Shown here: positions 34,414 to 34,521 of the stretch, one piece after another
Layout: every line of letters begins with the position of its first letter
How positions within the stretch are numbered: the stretch's first letter is position 1
DNA from: Candidatus Woesearchaeota archaeon
Lineage (GTDB): Archaea; Nanobdellota; Nanobdellia; Woesearchaeales; JACPBV01
Assembly (NCBI GenBank): GCA_016188175.1
Contig: JACPII010000014.1
Coordinates: forward strand, 1-34,521
Direction: 5' to 3'
Length of the DNA stretch: 34,521 nucleotides
Made by a program: the position numbers and the translations under genes
Notes under the pieces: generated by a model
Seen by the model: only the letters and a program-made list of their open reading frames with translations
What the model was told of the DNA's origin: nothing
The model's database searches: none

Positions 34414-34521
34414 ATGAAAGTTATCATGCTCGCAGCAGGTGTAGGGAGCCGTCTCCAGCATATGACAAGGTTCACCCCTAAATGCCTCGTTAAAGTGCAT
34501 GGCAGGCCCTTGTTAGGCCAA
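34414..34521 (+). CDS. Sugar-phosphate nucleotidyltransferase, N-terminus only (window edge)
   Basis: MKVIMLAAGVGSRLQHMTRFTPKCLVKVHGRPLLGQ has the AAGxGSRL...PKxLxxVxGRPLL signature; TATA-like TGTTTAAATAT ~30 nt upstream; missing from ORF track. Confidence 0.9.
   Translation, partial: MKVIMLAAGVGSRLQHMTRFTPKCLVKVHGRPLLGQ

Noticed and set aside
1-34521. tRNA, rRNA or transposase genes
   Set aside because: None recognised on either strand by reading; a tRNA or HMM scan would be needed to exclude them fully.

Overview
The window looks archaeal: strong TATA-like boxes sit about 25-30 nt upstream of many starts, suggesting mostly leaderless mRNAs. It carries a cell-surface glycan and secreted-protein locus. 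Recognisable genes: carbamoyltransferase with a split SxtJ-like partner, a detached DUF5989 gene, GDP-mannose 4,6-dehydratase, GT39-, GT2/DPM-, GT9- and GT4-type glycosyltransferases, a Wzx-like flippase, two large secreted S8 subtilases (one apparently fused to a GH113-like TIM barrel), a DUF4258/YgiT-type toxin-antitoxin-like pair, an HTH-fused divergent pyruvate kinase, a sat-cysC-PHP cassette for PAPS metabolism, an orphan HELLH-motif protein, a radical SAM/SPASM protein, a HIT protein and a truncated nucleotidyltransferase. The most striking feature not in the ORF track is a family of structured intergenic repeats. Three complete copies (10427-10588, 15330-15464, 29070-29201) each have ~26-nt terminal inverted repeats interrupted by a conserved one-sided 6-nt bulge (CTMARG), a GC-rich core hairpin (..CTTACGGGGACGCAG..), arms that differ between copies yet stay paired within each copy, and a perfect 8-bp flanking direct repeat (CATAATTC, TAGGAAAC, TTCTTTCT). 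Related or decayed copies lie at 15178-15292, ~19249-19476 and 32626-32806 (minus orientation). A second, unrelated inverted-repeat element (29227-29510), also with a perfect 8-bp duplication (TCATTAAG), abuts one copy. No transposase is visible in the window. One copy has inserted between the TATA box and start codon of a GT4 gene that also carries a frameshifting 20-bp tandem duplication. All calls come from reading the sequence; no database search was run.
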